A DNA stretch of 64,000 bases. Origin: Branchipolynoe longqiensis (lineage: Eukaryota > Annelida > Polychaeta > Phyllodocida > Polynoidae). The notes below the pieces were generated by a model. It ran no database searches. It had not been told where the DNA came from and saw nothing but the letters and a program-made list of their open reading frames with translations. The stretch lies in contig CM059190.1 in NCBI GenBank assembly GCA_030323885.1, forward strand, positions 88,449,865 to 88,513,864. Direction: 5' to 3'. Shown piece after piece: positions 1 through 11,125 of the stretch. Position 1 is the first letter of the stretch. Each line of letters opens with the position of its first letter. The position numbers and the translations under genes were made by a program.

Positions 1-594
1 AGATAATTGGGTGTCATATCCTCTGCCTTGTTGAGCCCCATGGGGCCGCACTGATCTTAACAACAAAAAAAGGCTCACCTAAGTACTATCATGTATCCTT
101 ATCTGTCGTTTTAAGATCGTCCTCTTCGGTTCAATGCAAATACGATATAAAAACAACTCAGAATGAGTCGGGGGGCCACACCATGGCGGTTCTGTTTTAT
201 TCTCCGAACAATATTGCCGACCGCTGTCTTTGTTTACATCTGCCAATATACACTAGGTGGTGCCAGTCGTCGCCTCCCCGCCCCATTTGGTAGCTTAACT
301 CTTGCTTCCCCCACTAGGAGACGCCACTGTAGCACTGTAGCACCATAGTCCTGCTTAGCACTATATCTTTTATTTTTTTACAGAAGTTTTTATTATGGGG
401 GTGTTTATGCTGCATATCACCCTATAGCTCGGATGATACTTGGGTTTGGCTTTTGTTCTGATAGTAAAGATGCATTGTTTTGCTCTGATGTTCATTGGTG
501 GATTAGCATAACGTCTGTATAGCGTAGTGCTGTGTTGTGTCGTGTCAACGCCAGGTTTTTTATCGACAAATTGTCTGATCGCACCTAACGCCAA
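1..594. other. Start of window, no gene recognised
   Basis: I see no coding signal, RNA gene or known repeat here beyond the short duplicated segment noted at 557-593. The open frames are short and have no recognisable product. Confidence 0.5.
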
Positions 595-697
595 TCAACC
601 ACCAACAATCAACAGTCAGCCAACAGACAACAAGACAACAACAACCAATGTATATGCTCGGGCTTTTTATCGACAAATTGTCTAATCGCACCTAATG
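557..697 (+). repeat. Duplicated ~37-bp segment beside the CAAC array
   Basis: The stretch at 557-593 (TTTTTATCGACAAATTGTCT and onward) returns almost unchanged at 661-697. The CAAC-type low-complexity sequence begins between the two copies. This shows a local tandem duplication at the array edge. Confidence 0.8.
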
Positions 698-1245
698 GTG
701 CTAACACGTCTATTCAGACTTATCTATGATAAAACAACAACCAACCAAACAACCAACCATCAACCAACAGCAAATCCATAAGCAATACAATAGCCAATGC
801 AACAACCAATCCCCAACCAACAACCAACAACCAACCAACAACCAACCAACAACAACCAACCGAACAACAACAATTCCATAATCAACCAACCAACAACCAA
901 CAACCAACAATCAATCCAAAACCACAACCAATCCAATCCACAACCAACAACCAACCAACCAACAACAAACCAACCAACAATCAACCAACAACCAGCCAAC
1001 AACCAACAACCACAATCACAACCAACAACCACCACCAACAAACAACCACAACCAACAACCAATCCCACCAACCAATCCACCAACCAAACAACCAACTGAC
1101 CTACCATCCAGCCAGCCAACTCGATTACTAGATAGAAAAATATCACTATTCTTATTACCAACGACCAACAACCAACCAACAACAACCAACCAAACAACAA
1201 CAATTCCATAATCAACCAACAACCAACAAGCAGCCAACAACCAAC
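595..1245. repeat. CAAC-rich low-complexity array 1
   Basis: Imperfect repetition of CCAACAAC/CCAACCAA with sporadic ACAAT and AATCC variants fills most of this stretch. It keeps frames open on both strands, giving spurious Gln/Asn/Thr/Pro-rich (plus) and Leu/Val/Gly/Trp-rich (minus) peptides. A less repetitive block, ACTCGATTACTAGATAGAAA and onward near 1119-1155, interrupts it and returns at the end of the second array. Confidence 0.9.
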
Positions 1246-1284
1246 AACCTCATATGATTAAAGGCTGATATATCTTTTCCCGCG

Positions 1285-1440
1285 ATCTCATAAAGTTGCA
1301 TAATCCAATGATCTTCCGTTTCTGCAATACACTATTTCAAATAAATATATTATGGTGATTGTCATAATCTACTTTACTTTACTTTAAAGTAAATTTTTTG
1401 AACGGGGTAGCTTTGGAGATATTTGAAGCGAAAATATGCC
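1285..1440. repeat. Fragment of an interspersed MITE family (family X)
   Basis: The segment holds ATAAAGTTGCATAATCCAAT and later GGAGATATTTGAAGCG next to an ACTTTACTTTAAAGT stretch. The same blocks recur at 50095-50150, 52120-52490 and 52860-53212. In the last copy they form a terminal-inverted-repeat element. This copy appears truncated. Confidence 0.6.
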
Positions 1441-1888
1441 AAATCGATTTTGGCGTGCAAACCTAAATGCTGAACGTTGGGCTTATTTAGTCGTTTTCAA
1501 GAGCAGAGCAATGAATTTTGATGGAGTGCAACCATATCTAACAGGAATGAAAGTGGTCTCAGTGGGGGAAAAACAGAAATCGATGGTGAGAAGGCTTATA
1601 ATAAATACAGTCACAAGAATGACAGCCGAGAGTGCTCTTCAAGCAGAGACCATAATAATTGGTCATAGGCATAGTGCAACGGCTATGCTTGGAGAGAACT
1701 GTATGAACCTGACTTCTGGGAATCCCTTTTGATTCACTGACAGGGCTAACTAAGCCTATGAAAGGATTTCCACGTTTTCATGGAAATGCACCACTTGCAT
1801 CTACTACTCGAACTGACCGACCACAGCAATTCCCTGACAGTACTGAGCCTACCAAAGGCTTTCCGTTGTTTTCTTGTTAGCGAAAATC
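1441..1888. other. Unassigned stretch between two CAAC arrays
   Basis: It contains an open frame of 98 codons at 1436-1732 (+) whose product I do not recognise. It has no neighbouring exon signals or conserved motif, so I do not call it a gene. Confidence 0.35.
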
Positions 1889-2135
1889 CACCACAACAAC
1901 CAATCCACAATCAACATCCAACAACCAACAACCAACAACCAACCACCAACCAACCAACAACAACCAAACGAACAACAACAATTCCACAATCAATCAACAG
2001 CCAACCAACAACCAACAACCACAACCAACAAACAACCACAACCACCAACCACCAACCAATCCACCAACCAATCCACCAATGCACCAACTAACCTACCAAC
2101 TCGATTAATAGATAGAAACACATCACTATTCTTAT
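1889..2135. repeat. CAAC-rich low-complexity array 2
   Basis: This is a second array of the same CCAACAAC composition. It ends with a block (ACTCGATTAATAGATAGAAA and onward, 2098-2135) nearly identical to the block inside array 1. The shared flank means the two arrays come from one duplicated unit rather than from independent microsatellite growth. Confidence 0.85.
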
Positions 2136-3516
2136 GAAGGCCGCGATCATTGTTTGGTGAGACCAGTCAATTTACCAGTTGAATAACCAATGCGTCGTAG
2201 TTTGTGTCACATTATTCATTTGTGTGTAGGGCAATTTGATTCTAAATCAATAGAAATACATGACTATCTCACTTTATATTATGTCACTCTAGTGTCAGAG
2301 TCACATCCAAGCCAGCCGCTGAATAGGGTAGGAAATAACACCCCCCTCCCCCACCCTACCAAAACCTACATAGTCGTAGTTTGACAGCCATACGGTTTTT
2401 AGGTGGATTATTCTTCTGTTATCTATTGAATTTGGATTACACTTTGACAGCATTTTCGTGCGCTTTGATTTACATTGTTTGCTCTGGTATTTCATAGTGT
2501 TATATTTCCTGTTGATGATGACTTCCTGTAGGAAAAATGAGATAGTCGAAATTCAAACATTGGAAATTAATTTTGGCATATACTGTCATTGTTCTTCCTC
2601 CACCTCCACCTCCATCTGTTATTTTGCCACTAAACAAACACATCGGATGTAAACTGCACACAGCCGTTTCATAGTTGATGGTTGTCAAAACAACCTTTTG
2701 TGTGGAGTTAGCCATCCCTACCAGGGGTCCCTACATATGTATTTATGTCAGTATCTATATTCTCAAATGCATTCTGCTTAACACCACAAAGCGAACCTGA
2801 TGCCTAAATAAAGTATTTAGCTGTATTCGAATGTGACCTACATACTCTTTACGGAAACACAATTACCGTCCCCTTATCTTTACTTTCATCGCTTTACCCC
2901 AGCTCAGTTTCTCCTTATCAAAGCAGTCCGAGTTACACTTAAACACTTTAATGACACAAACACAAAAATAGTCATTTTCTGCGACTCTTCATGTATGAAG
3001 TCGGTATTTAGTAATGTGCTCCAGACAAACTGATATCCCCACTTATATTTTATTTAACAATATGGACTAGACTAGACTACATTATCTCTCAAATAGTATG
3101 TTGTTGTAATGTTTGCTAACCGAGTAATAGCAGGTACAACGTGTACCACGGCAGGACCTTGGTCGATGGCGTTGGTGAGGGTGAGGGTGGTTTTATTTAT
3201 GGGCGGCAGAATAATGTGAGAAACTTTGTAATTGTTATCTGACCCGATTTGCTTGATCACATTTCTTTCCTAATCGAGCAATGTTTTCTGAGTACACCTG
3301 ATAGCGTACAATTAACTTTTCTATTGTCAATACTCTTTAGAATTGAATATTTCGTTGTATGGAAGTCTATATGGCCCGATTTTTCTTTAATATCCATATA
3401 CTAAGCATCCAACACCCACCCGATATTAAATTTCACTCTCAACCCTACTGTCAAAAGCTAGGACAGGGATTTAAAATCATAAAGGTTATCAAGTGTTAGA
3501 TCGTACCCATAGCATC
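2136..3516. other. AT-rich DNA, nothing recognised
   Basis: I find no convincing exon, transposon end or tandem repeat here. A short poly-C/CACC run lies near 2341-2356 and a GGTGAGGGTGAGGG run near 3173-3187. Confidence 0.4.
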
Positions 3517-5332
3517 CTACAGTTTGGTCAGATACGTAAAGCACATCCTATCCTTGGCGCTTGTGGGTGGACCGGGAGCAGCAGCAGGGGCATCAGAAGC
3601 CGCAGCAGCAGGGGCAGCAGCAGGGGCAGCTGAATAAGATGATGCCATCACGGGCACGGGCACGTCACCGGCCTGCTCCGGTTTCCTTACTAATGGTCAT
3701 ATTTTCACAAACAAGTCGTAAGTCATTTGTTATAGATTGTGGGAAGGGGGAAGTGCATGTGTATATATTACTTTGATTGAGAATGCAGTTGAATGAACAA
3801 AATAATGAAAAAGAAAAGCAGGTAGGTAGCACAGCACAGGTGTTACAGAGGCTAGAAAATCTACATGTTTTGATATTGAGAAAAACAAAGACTTGGCATT
3901 CGCTAGAACTTTTCTGACAGTAAGTCATTTGTTATAGATTGTAGGGAGGGGGAAAATCGACACGTTTTGATATTGAGAAATTGTTGCAATTGAACCAGTC
4001 CCGGAAGAGTGACCATTTTTGGTTCAAAAACTTTGGGGCAGTGCCAGAGCAGATGTCCACGTTGCCCCGTGGAGATTTCAAGAACACCAACATATCAACC
4101 TCACCGTCTGTGTTCAGGTAGCACAGCAAGCGTGCCTGGATCAACACCACAAATAAAGTTTGTTGTTTTAACAAGGCTAGATAAAAAAGTTAAATAAATT
4201 GACGTATAAAACAATGCTGAAAGAATAGCACCTGGGTCAACATTAGGTAAATATAACAGACACAAGTTAAATAAATTGACATATAAAACAATGCTGACAG
4301 AATAGTATCTGGGTCAAGATTAGGTACATATAACAGCCCCAAGGAATATTATGGATTATTATGGTAGACTAATATACCTCCTTGCAGAGATGGTGATAAG
4401 ACGTATTACATTAGGTACATATAACAGACAAAAGGAATATTATGGAATATTATGGTAGACTAATATACCTCCTTGCAGAGACGGTGATAAGACGTATTAC
4501 ATTAAATACATATAACAGACACAAGGAATATTATGGAATATTATGGTAGACTAATATACCTCCTTGCACAGACCGTGATAAGACGCATTAACCGCGGCAA
4601 CATGCTCCTCACGGGTCATCTCCGGATTCATCTGAGCGAGCTGCCGGGCATCATCTTGATATGTGGTGCGCTCAGCTGGCAGAAGCCCTCTCCACCCATC
4701 CAACCAAGCAGTCTGCTTTTCAGCGAAGGTGCCGGGGGCTGAAAGAGTTACGAATTAGATTCAATTAATGATTGTTTGTATCTTTGTTTGTAGTTGTTTT
4801 ACGTCCATGCAACATCTAAGGTCGTTACAGTAGGGGTACCGACTTGTAACGATATTTAAGTGTCTACCAAGTGTGTACCAAAAAAGGTATAAGGTCAATC
4901 ATATCAATGACAACAAAAAATGACTAGTTAGAACAACAATCGGCTAAATATCTAGACACTTTGTAACGCTAAACCATTAAAATCATGGCAGGAAATTAGC
5001 CCTCAGTACCGTAATTGATATATGTTTTAATAATCAACCGATTGACATGATTGTTGGATTGTTGGATTTTCAAACCTCTTTCCAACAATGCCAGATAATA
5101 GTTTCAGATAATTACAGCTTTTAAAAAAACACTTTGGGCAAAATACAAGTTTAACATTGAGATGAAATCTAAAGAATTTACCGGACTGGGTGGAGCGCTT
5201 GTAGAGGTCAAAACCGGTTGTGCACTTGGATTGCTGCACGGACAGTCAAATCTTCTGGTGCAGGCTTTCAGGGTCCGTGACGGCTGAAGCAGCAGCGGCT
5301 GGAAAGGCCCGCTCCTGGGTATTCCGGCGCAT
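3517..5332 (-). CDS. Candidate spliced gene of unknown function (four exon-like blocks)
   Basis: I do not recognise the product. Four coding-like, GC-richer islands line up on the minus strand with consistent splice phases. Block 1 is 5332-5182 (ATG start, donor GTAAAT, leaves one base). Block 2 is 4738-4560 (acceptor CTTTCAG, begins PGTFAEKQTAWLDGWRG, ends HGLCKE at donor GTATAT). Block 3 is 4135-4105 (acceptor GATCCAG, LLCYLNTD, donor GTGAGG). Block 4 is 3689-3517 (Ala/Pro-rich, stop TAG). Block 1 carries an in-frame TGA at 5248-5246. Either the true 5' exon begins at the acceptor-like CCGTGCAG just after that stop, or the copy is damaged. Block 2 is the most gene-like: highly charged, with no low complexity. 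Blocks 3 and 4 are weak. It could instead be remnants of a spliced transposon gene. Confidence 0.35.
3717..3983. repeat. Short diverged duplications
   Basis: AGTCATTTGTTATAGATTGT occurs at 3720-3739 and again near 3922. The block CATGTTTTGATATTGAGAAA near 3862 returns with one change near 3961. These are local duplications of the intron-like DNA between blocks 3 and 4 of the candidate gene. Confidence 0.6.
4188..4597. repeat. Two adjacent tandem repeats (77-bp x2 and 91-bp x3)
   Basis: A ~77-bp unit occurs twice (4188-4265, 4266-4342). It is followed by a 91-bp unit starting GGAATATTATGG at 4343, 4434 and 4525. The third 91-bp unit runs into exon-like block 2 of the candidate gene. Each earlier unit therefore carries a copy of that block's 3' end and its splice donor (minus strand CTCTGCAAGGAGGTATAT in the two earlier units). 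Confidence 0.85.
4780..4850 (-). repeat. 3' end fragment of a tailed SINE family
   Basis: TTGTTTTACGTCCATGCAAC followed by ATCTAAGGTCGTTACAG is the reverse complement of the SINE tail seen complete at 22075-22235 and 58520-58855 (TTAGATGTTGCTAGGACGT plus CAA repeats). Only the 3' end is present. Confidence 0.6.
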
Positions 5333-5740
5333 GTTGCTTATACGCATCTAAAGGGTGAAATGCGAAATGCGAAAATTGGCGAAATATGTTTAAGACATGT
5401 ATTTGGTTCAAAGCATTGTGCACGGGCCAAGTAAAGTTTTATGTATTTAATCTCCATTGATTTAAAAGCAATTTCTCTGAACACGAAAACTTCACATTTG
5501 GTTGGATGAGTATAACTCTGGCTGGTACCCCCTAAAAAGGACCAAAGCAAATTTCCTGCCAGCTGGAGGCAGAATTATTGGCATTCACAAGCACGAAGGG
5601 AGGGCAGCTGCCGCAACCGGAAGCAGGCTCACGGCTACAAAGCAGCTCAGCTGCATAAACAAGTCAGACGCAACTCCTTCCGACTGTATTACTAGCTAAT
5701 AAACAATGCTTTGCTTCAATAATATTCGAGTTTTGCTCAT

Positions 5741-5970
5741 GGAGGCGGTTAGGTTCGAATCAGGTCACGTGGCATTTTTGGTGGAAGTTTTGATTTGATT
5801 CCTCCTGTAACCGGGCTGGGTGGTTCCAGCGCTCCTGGTAGGTGGCGCCACTGGGGTCGGGTTAGTTACTAGTGGAGGCGGTTAGGTTTGAATCAGGTCA
5901 AGTGGCATTTTTGGCGGAAGTTTTGATTTGATTCCTCCTGTAAACGGGCAGGGTGGTTCCAGCACTCCTA
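5741..5970 (+). repeat. Direct repeat, 2 x ~97 bp
   Basis: GGAGGCGGTTAGGTT through GGTTCCAGCRCTCCT occurs at about 5741-5837 and 5873-5970 with few differences. About 35 bp separate the copies. The second runs straight into the decayed DIRS recombinase, so the pair may be part of that element's terminal structure. Confidence 0.75.
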
Positions 5971-7176
5971 GCGACGCCCTTAGCCAGGCCCCCTTCAACG
6001 AGGCCGCCCAAGAAAAGGTATGTACCATATGTCAGCGCCTCGACCTTGACCGTGTGCATGTCTGACACTCCAATACCGTCATACCCGACACTATCTAGAC
6101 CTGGGGATAGTAATATTTGCTCTCTATCCCCAGGTCTCCCGGACGAGGATGATGCTCGGATCGCCGCCCTCTTCACGGCCAGGCTGGCAGCAGTGACATG
6201 CCGTAACAAGGCGCGACAGGTGGCACGATACCTCCAACAATCACACGACCTCCGCTACTACCCCAGTCGTCCATCGCAATACCATGTGATGGCCTTCATC
6301 GCCTCCCTCATCGAGGCACTCAGGTCCCCATCGGCCGTCCTCAACTACATCAGCGGTGCCCGCACCTGGGCTCGCCTTGTGGGAGGCACAGCGGAGGCCT
6401 TTGACATGTACCCCATCTCTGTCGTGAAGCAGGGGATGGTCCGGTCGTCCACTCACACCCCCAAGCAGGCACCGCCCATCACGCCCGCCATACTCAAGCA
6501 CATCGTCAGCTACTTCCGATCAGTGGGCCCCGGGGGCCGGGTCCTCACAGCTGCCATCCTCCTCGGGTAGGCCACCCTGCTTAGGCAGGGGAACCTCCTC
6601 CAGACGGGATGACATGGGGATCCCGGACACACCATCAAAGGGAACGATATGATCGACACAGGAAGACTCATAGTCGTCCGAGTTCGGACCACCAAGACCA
6701 CCATGACACCGGCTGACGCCTTCTCCATAATCGTGCAAGCACTGGACTCCAGCCGCCTCTGCCCTGTACGAGCACGGGGCATGTACAAGCGCGCCACTAC
6801 CACCGCGCCTGACATCCCCGCATTCCTGCTCCCAGATGGATACCCTCTGACGGCCACAGTTCTCACCTCCGCACGACTGCCAGATCCCCACTCCTACATG
6901 CTTCATAGCCTCCACTGGGGATGGGCACAGGCCTCGTTGTTACAAAAAAAGTATACAACCACTGGCAGGGCGCTCAAACTGGCAGGGCGCTCAAACTGCG
7001 ACACCGGCTTTCCTCGCAAACCGCCACCCATCAAACCATCACTTCCACCACAGCAGCCGGATGAGCAACTCACCACCAACTCTGCCGCCGACCCACCCTA
7101 CAAACAAAGAACACAACGTTCGGAAGGGTTGAGGGCCTGGTTCAGGTTACAGCTTGATCTGAGGATTGACAATTGA
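5953..7176 (+). pseudogene. DIRS/Ngaro-type tyrosine recombinase, decayed
   Basis: This is the remnant of the integrase-like tyrosine recombinase by which DIRS-type retroelements insert. The N-terminal part (ARLAAVTCRNKARQVARYLQ, then VLNYISGARTWARLV) fits the SAM-like core-binding domain. LLRQGNLL lies at the start of the catalytic half. DPHSYMLHSLHWGW sits where the family normally has the H-x-L-R-R-G-G-A box, so catalytic Arg and Gly residues are lost. One reading frame is kept throughout, but it has TAG at 6568 and TGA at 6610. The last ~90 codons do not look like recombinase and lack a recognisable nucleophilic Tyr segment. The start is not defined. I am confident of the family, not of the clade. 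Confidence 0.75.
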
Positions 7177-7745
7177 CTCATTTACTCACTACTCCTATTC
7201 TTATCATATGTCCTGATCTTATTATGTATCATATACTGTTGATTCATACCTATGATACTGAACTCCTGAATGATACACCTGTTCTACATTGCCTGTCATA
7301 CAACTTACTAAATACTATGTTTTTGAATAAAATCCGATTCATAGAGCTGCTTGTTTGTGTCCTAAATTACACTGATAATTCAAGCAAAGATTTAGAGGGT
7401 ATAGATGGTAGGCATGATACATACAAAAGGTAACCTTTAAACTTAAAATCAAAACCTAATGACCACTAACAGAGCAAGGTGAAGACATTCAGAGAAATTA
7501 ACTATTGGTAACCAAACAATTATCCAATTGTAGAATGAACAAACTCACAGAGGTTTGGGGGATGTGGGAGAATGCTCACAAACATAGAAAGAATGCATGC
7601 AGTAGTTAGCTACACAACAACTGAAAGTGATAAAAAGAAGGGGAGTCAGAAGACTATTACTGTCTAGCGGCGAAAACAAGTCATTAGACTTAACCGTTAT
7701 GGGCAGCATAAATACACCCATCACAAAACAAACAAACAAACAAAA
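7177..7745. other. AT-rich, nothing recognised
   Basis: No coding similarity, transposon end or tandem array is evident. Open frames here lack any motif. Confidence 0.4.
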
Positions 7746-7747
7746 AA

Positions 7748-7905
7748 TATTCCTTCTTTTGTCTTCATTGCTCCATAAGTATGTGATTATATGAAAAGTG
7801 GAATTAGTGAGAATTAAAATTATTTAGAGGTGAAAATCTTTTATTTTGACTACATTTTTGGATTAGCATTTATGTGGTTTTGCGCCTGAACTCTTCATTT
7901 GTTGC
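7748..7905 (-). repeat. Truncated MITE of family Y
   Basis: The block GTGGAATTAGTGAGAATTAA to GCGCCTGAACTCTTCA matches the right two thirds of the complete copies at 17946-18184 and 49184-49395. The left inverted repeat is missing. Confidence 0.65.
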
Positions 7906-7969
7906 AGTGTAGTAAGCATAGAGGTGGCAGCATAGTAATGTGCTTTGGCTTTACAGCAGCCCGATACAT

Positions 7970-8045
7970 TAGCCAGATACATCAGCCCAATACAACATCC
8001 TGATACAGCATTCATTTGCAGTATCCTGATACAGCATCCTGATAC
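7970..8045 (+). repeat. Short CCTGATACAGCA-type repeat
   Basis: Variants of GATACAGCAT and CCTGATACA recur about six times in a row with irregular spacing. This is a small degenerate minisatellite lying about 90 bp below the NIDO exon. Confidence 0.6.
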
Positions 8046-8130
8046 AGCCCCCTGCTAATAAATTGGATGCAAAATGATTCATAGTTGTTGTAGATATGTT
8101 AATATATGTAAAGAGAGAATGTTAGCTTAC

Positions 8131-8232
8131 CACTGGCTTATTAATTTCGAGCCGTCCATAATTAAATATGACAAATGAAGATGTTCCGTCTGTTCCCAGC
8201 ACTGCCTGGTAGGTGTTAGTCTTGTTGCTTTC
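8131..8232 (-). CDS. NIDO-domain protein, core exon (exon D)
   Basis: This 102-bp phase-0 exon encodes SNKTNTYQAVLGTDG then SSFVIFNYG. This is the signature segment of the NIDO (nidogen extracellular) domain, where NTFQAVL-x-TDG and SFVIFNYG are conserved. Both borders are good: acceptor TTTGTTGCAG on the upstream side and donor GTAAGC after codon 34. NIDO domains occur in secreted or cell-surface matrix and mucin-like proteins such as nidogen, SNED1 and alpha-tectorin. It should be spliced to the minus-strand exons at 14093-14276, 18311-18441 and 20445-20684. The rest of the protein (the expected W-x-x-G and following modules) is not visible in this window. Confidence 0.75.
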
Positions 8233-9742
8233 CTGCAACAAAGGGATAGTAACATGTTGCTAGGAATAATGGGCCTAGCTACAAATTAACATTATAGTGC
8301 TACCCCACTGGGAGACTAGGCCGATGACACCATGACCCAAACATGTTTATGGATTCCCACCACCCAATATCCCACTCAGTCACATTATTTTGGTGCTGAT
8401 CCAGCCACTCATTACCCTATTCTAGTAATGCTAAGCACCAGGCTACATAGTGCTTTAAAGGGGAACTAACGAGATCACTACTTCATCAGAATTACAGTGA
8501 TCAAATATGGTTATTCCTGTTTGGCATGTAGTGAAACAACCTGTTTTCTACGATTAACTTAAGGCCTATTCAAGGCTGGGGCTATTGTAAACAAGTAGTG
8601 AATATTAGTGTTATTTGGTTCAACGGCTCTTCTCAGCTGTTACCAACTGTTAGAGCCGTTCTTAGTAGTTCTATGTTCAATGCCACAGTTACTATTTCTA
8701 TAATTATAGTATTTTGTACTCATGTAGAAAATACAAGTTAGCATGAGGAGACCAGACCTTCAAGTCTTTCCTTTGACTCAGTATCTCCCACATGAGAAGC
8801 GAGTGTTCTCACCTGTTGGCCATCCCATTGAGGTGGGCAAAGGAAGTAAAGGCGAGAGAGTGGGTTGCTGCTAGTATGGGGTGGATGTTGCACTGTACTT
8901 GGATGAGAACAATGGGTGGCTGAGAAGTTTCTACATTCCTTTTGGACATGGTTTAACTGCATCACCATTTATTTGAATTAGATATTATCATAATATTTGT
9001 GGATACCTCTTTTTAATGTCAGTGGATATGAATATCCTTAAATCATTATACGGATATGACTGAGCATTTTTAAGCTGCACCAACTGATCTCCCACACATA
9101 CATTTGTTAGCTTACTTATCTTAGTTTTGATTGTAGTTAGCAGCATCAACTTATATATTTAATTTGAGTAATTATCCACACTTTTACATGGCTGGAAAAC
9201 CAAAGCTTTGATTCTGAGAAAATTCAATGAATTAATATTATTTACAATAACAGAAATAGTTTGTGTTTATTGTTGGTGCTATGGTATGTAGACTTCAGAC
9301 AAGTGAACCCAAGCAAAAAACAAAATGAACGAAAAAACTTTAAAATACTAAGAAATTGACCTGAACACAATTGAAACTGATGGTAAAAATGCATTGATTA
9401 TGATAATTGAAATGTCCTGTGATTTTAATTGAAATGTATTCATTTGTCATATTAATTATCATTAATTATTCCTGCATAATTTCCCTTGCATGTCGGATCT
9501 TATTTTTGGTCACTCAAGGCTGCATTGAGTAGAGCTGCACTAGGAAGCCGGTTATCCTGCCTGTCATGGAAATAAAGTTGTGTTATTCTCACTTCCTACT
9601 TCCTACTTCTCTGTTCGCTGGGTAGCAATGGCCTATATCATTATGTTGATCTTTACAGACAAGTATTCTTGGGTATATGGGTTGTGTATGACATATTTGG
9701 TTTTCATGTTACATACTTAATGATTTTGCTTTTTCTAATACT
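8233..9742. other. Intron of the NIDO gene with repeat debris
   Basis: This lies inside the presumed intron between NIDO exons C and D. A fragment near 8395-8450 (CCCTATTCTAGTAATGC) matches the centre of the SINE seen complete at 49505-49745. I see no exon or complete element in the rest. Confidence 0.45.
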
Positions 9743-9912
9743 CATCATCATCATGCTGTCGTTCGCGATGCGACAAAGACTGCTTTCATTACTTGACTGC
9801 CGCTCTCCATTTAGCTCTCTGCTGTGAGAGTTGCATCCATGAGTCAGTCTTGATGCGCGAGAAGGAAGAACAGAGGCGGATGTGGGAAAACTGAGGCGTT
9901 TATTGTGACGCC
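9743..9912 (-). mobile_element. LINE 3' end joined to a second repeat
   Basis: Reading the minus strand, 9850-9743 is the last ~108 bp of the LINE seen at 25213-26537, ending in the (ATG)n tail. At its 5' side it joins, without a gap, a segment at 9851-9912 (GATGCGCGAGAAGGAAGAAC and onward). That segment recurs at 22557-22617, where no LINE is attached. The join resembles the other LINE chimeras in this window. Confidence 0.7.
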
Positions 9913-9951
9913 TTGGGCAAATACAGAGAACAGTGAGAAGAACAAACATAT

Positions 9952-11125
9952 GATTGATTGATTGATTGATTGGTGGTTGCTTTACGCCATGTCGGCAGCA
10001 TAGGCCATATTCACGGCGAGAAATGTTTGTTTTTTGTTCAAACCATCGCTTTTACATGTAAAAGCAGACAATCAATTATGTGCCAATAGACACTAATTAA
10101 ATTAGAAAGCTCACAATCATATATCTGTGGTCAAGGGAAACAAATTCCCATAGAAAAAGAAAAGTTTCATTAATAATTAATAGAATCCATTTAGTAAACT
10201 ATATAAGGTGGTACAGTCCAGCTGCCCTCAAAAAGGCTAAAATGTTTTCCTGTTTTACCTTAGTAAAAAGGTCATGCATACTGCCTGCAGTGTAGAACCG
10301 TTGGCGCAGGGCCAAAAAATCAACGCAACTTAGTAAAATGTGTTTGAGTGTCAGTGGGGACTGACACCCAATACATTCAGGGGGAGGTTCCCCCTTGAGC
10401 AGAAAAGCATGTGTAAGCCACGAGTGGCCAACACGGCAGCGACTAAGGACCACTTGGTCCCGCCGACCTCCCGCATGAGTCTGTGGTGGCTTTCCCACAG
10501 ATGGTTCAATTTCTTTAAGTTTATTGATGTTTTCATCCCACTCATGTTGCCATTTGGATTTTATGTGGGTGGCTATTAGTGGTTTCAGATCAGAGTGAGG
10601 GATCAGACATGGTTCAAGATCACAGTTCAGGGCCTTCTTCGCAGCCCGATCAGCTCGTTCGTTTCCTTGTATGCCAGCATGGCCAGGCACCCAGCACAGG
10701 TGGATATCATACCCATCTGTTGTCAGTTGGTTCATTTTATAAATGACCATTGCTAGAATAGGGTGATTCGTTTTCAGTCCAGCAACAGCCAGGAGGCAAG
10801 AGAAGGAATCACTGTATATAACATAGTTAGTGTGGTTGGATACCTCGATATACTCCAAAGCGAGAAGGAGTGCTCGGGCCTCTGCAGTGAAAATCGAGCT
10901 CTGATCTGGCAAACGTACACCAAATTTTTCCCGTCGGCAGACTGCCGCAGCAGCTACCCGGCTTTGGTCTTTCGAACCATCAGTATATATGGAGAGGTGG
11001 TCTGCAAACTGGCCTTGAATCTCTGCATGCAGTCCTTTGTACTCGAGTGGATGTGTCCCAGATTTCCTCAGTTCCGTGAGTCGGAGGATAACCGATGGCT
11101 TTCTCAACGACCACGGGGGATGTGA
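9952..11125 (-). mobile_element. I-clade LINE, 5'-truncated, with RNase H and 3' tail
   Basis: The open frame (11107-10199, continuing upstream to about 11120) is the C-terminal part of a non-LTR retrotransposon polyprotein. It holds a ribonuclease H domain with all four acidic residues: YTDGSK, TAEARALLLALE, YSDSFSCL and NERADRAAK. A Cys/His knuckle follows (C-x2-C-x8-H-x4-C in PECIGCQSPLTLKHILLSC). RNase H in this position is typical of the I group. The frame is open to a stop at 10199, so this part decayed little. Downstream, a non-coding 3' end finishes in a (CAAT)n tail at 9952-9970 (minus). The reverse transcriptase is missing. It lies in the NIDO gene's intron on the gene's own strand. 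Confidence 0.85.

Noticed and set aside
760..1215. Hydrophobic Leu/Val/Gly/Trp-rich frames that look like membrane proteins
   Set aside because: They are the complement of CAAC low-complexity DNA. The plus strand gives equally long Gln/Asn-rich frames.
1436..1732. 98-codon plus-strand frame
   Set aside because: No motif, no splice or promoter context, and it begins in a repeat fragment (MITE X). Length alone is not enough.
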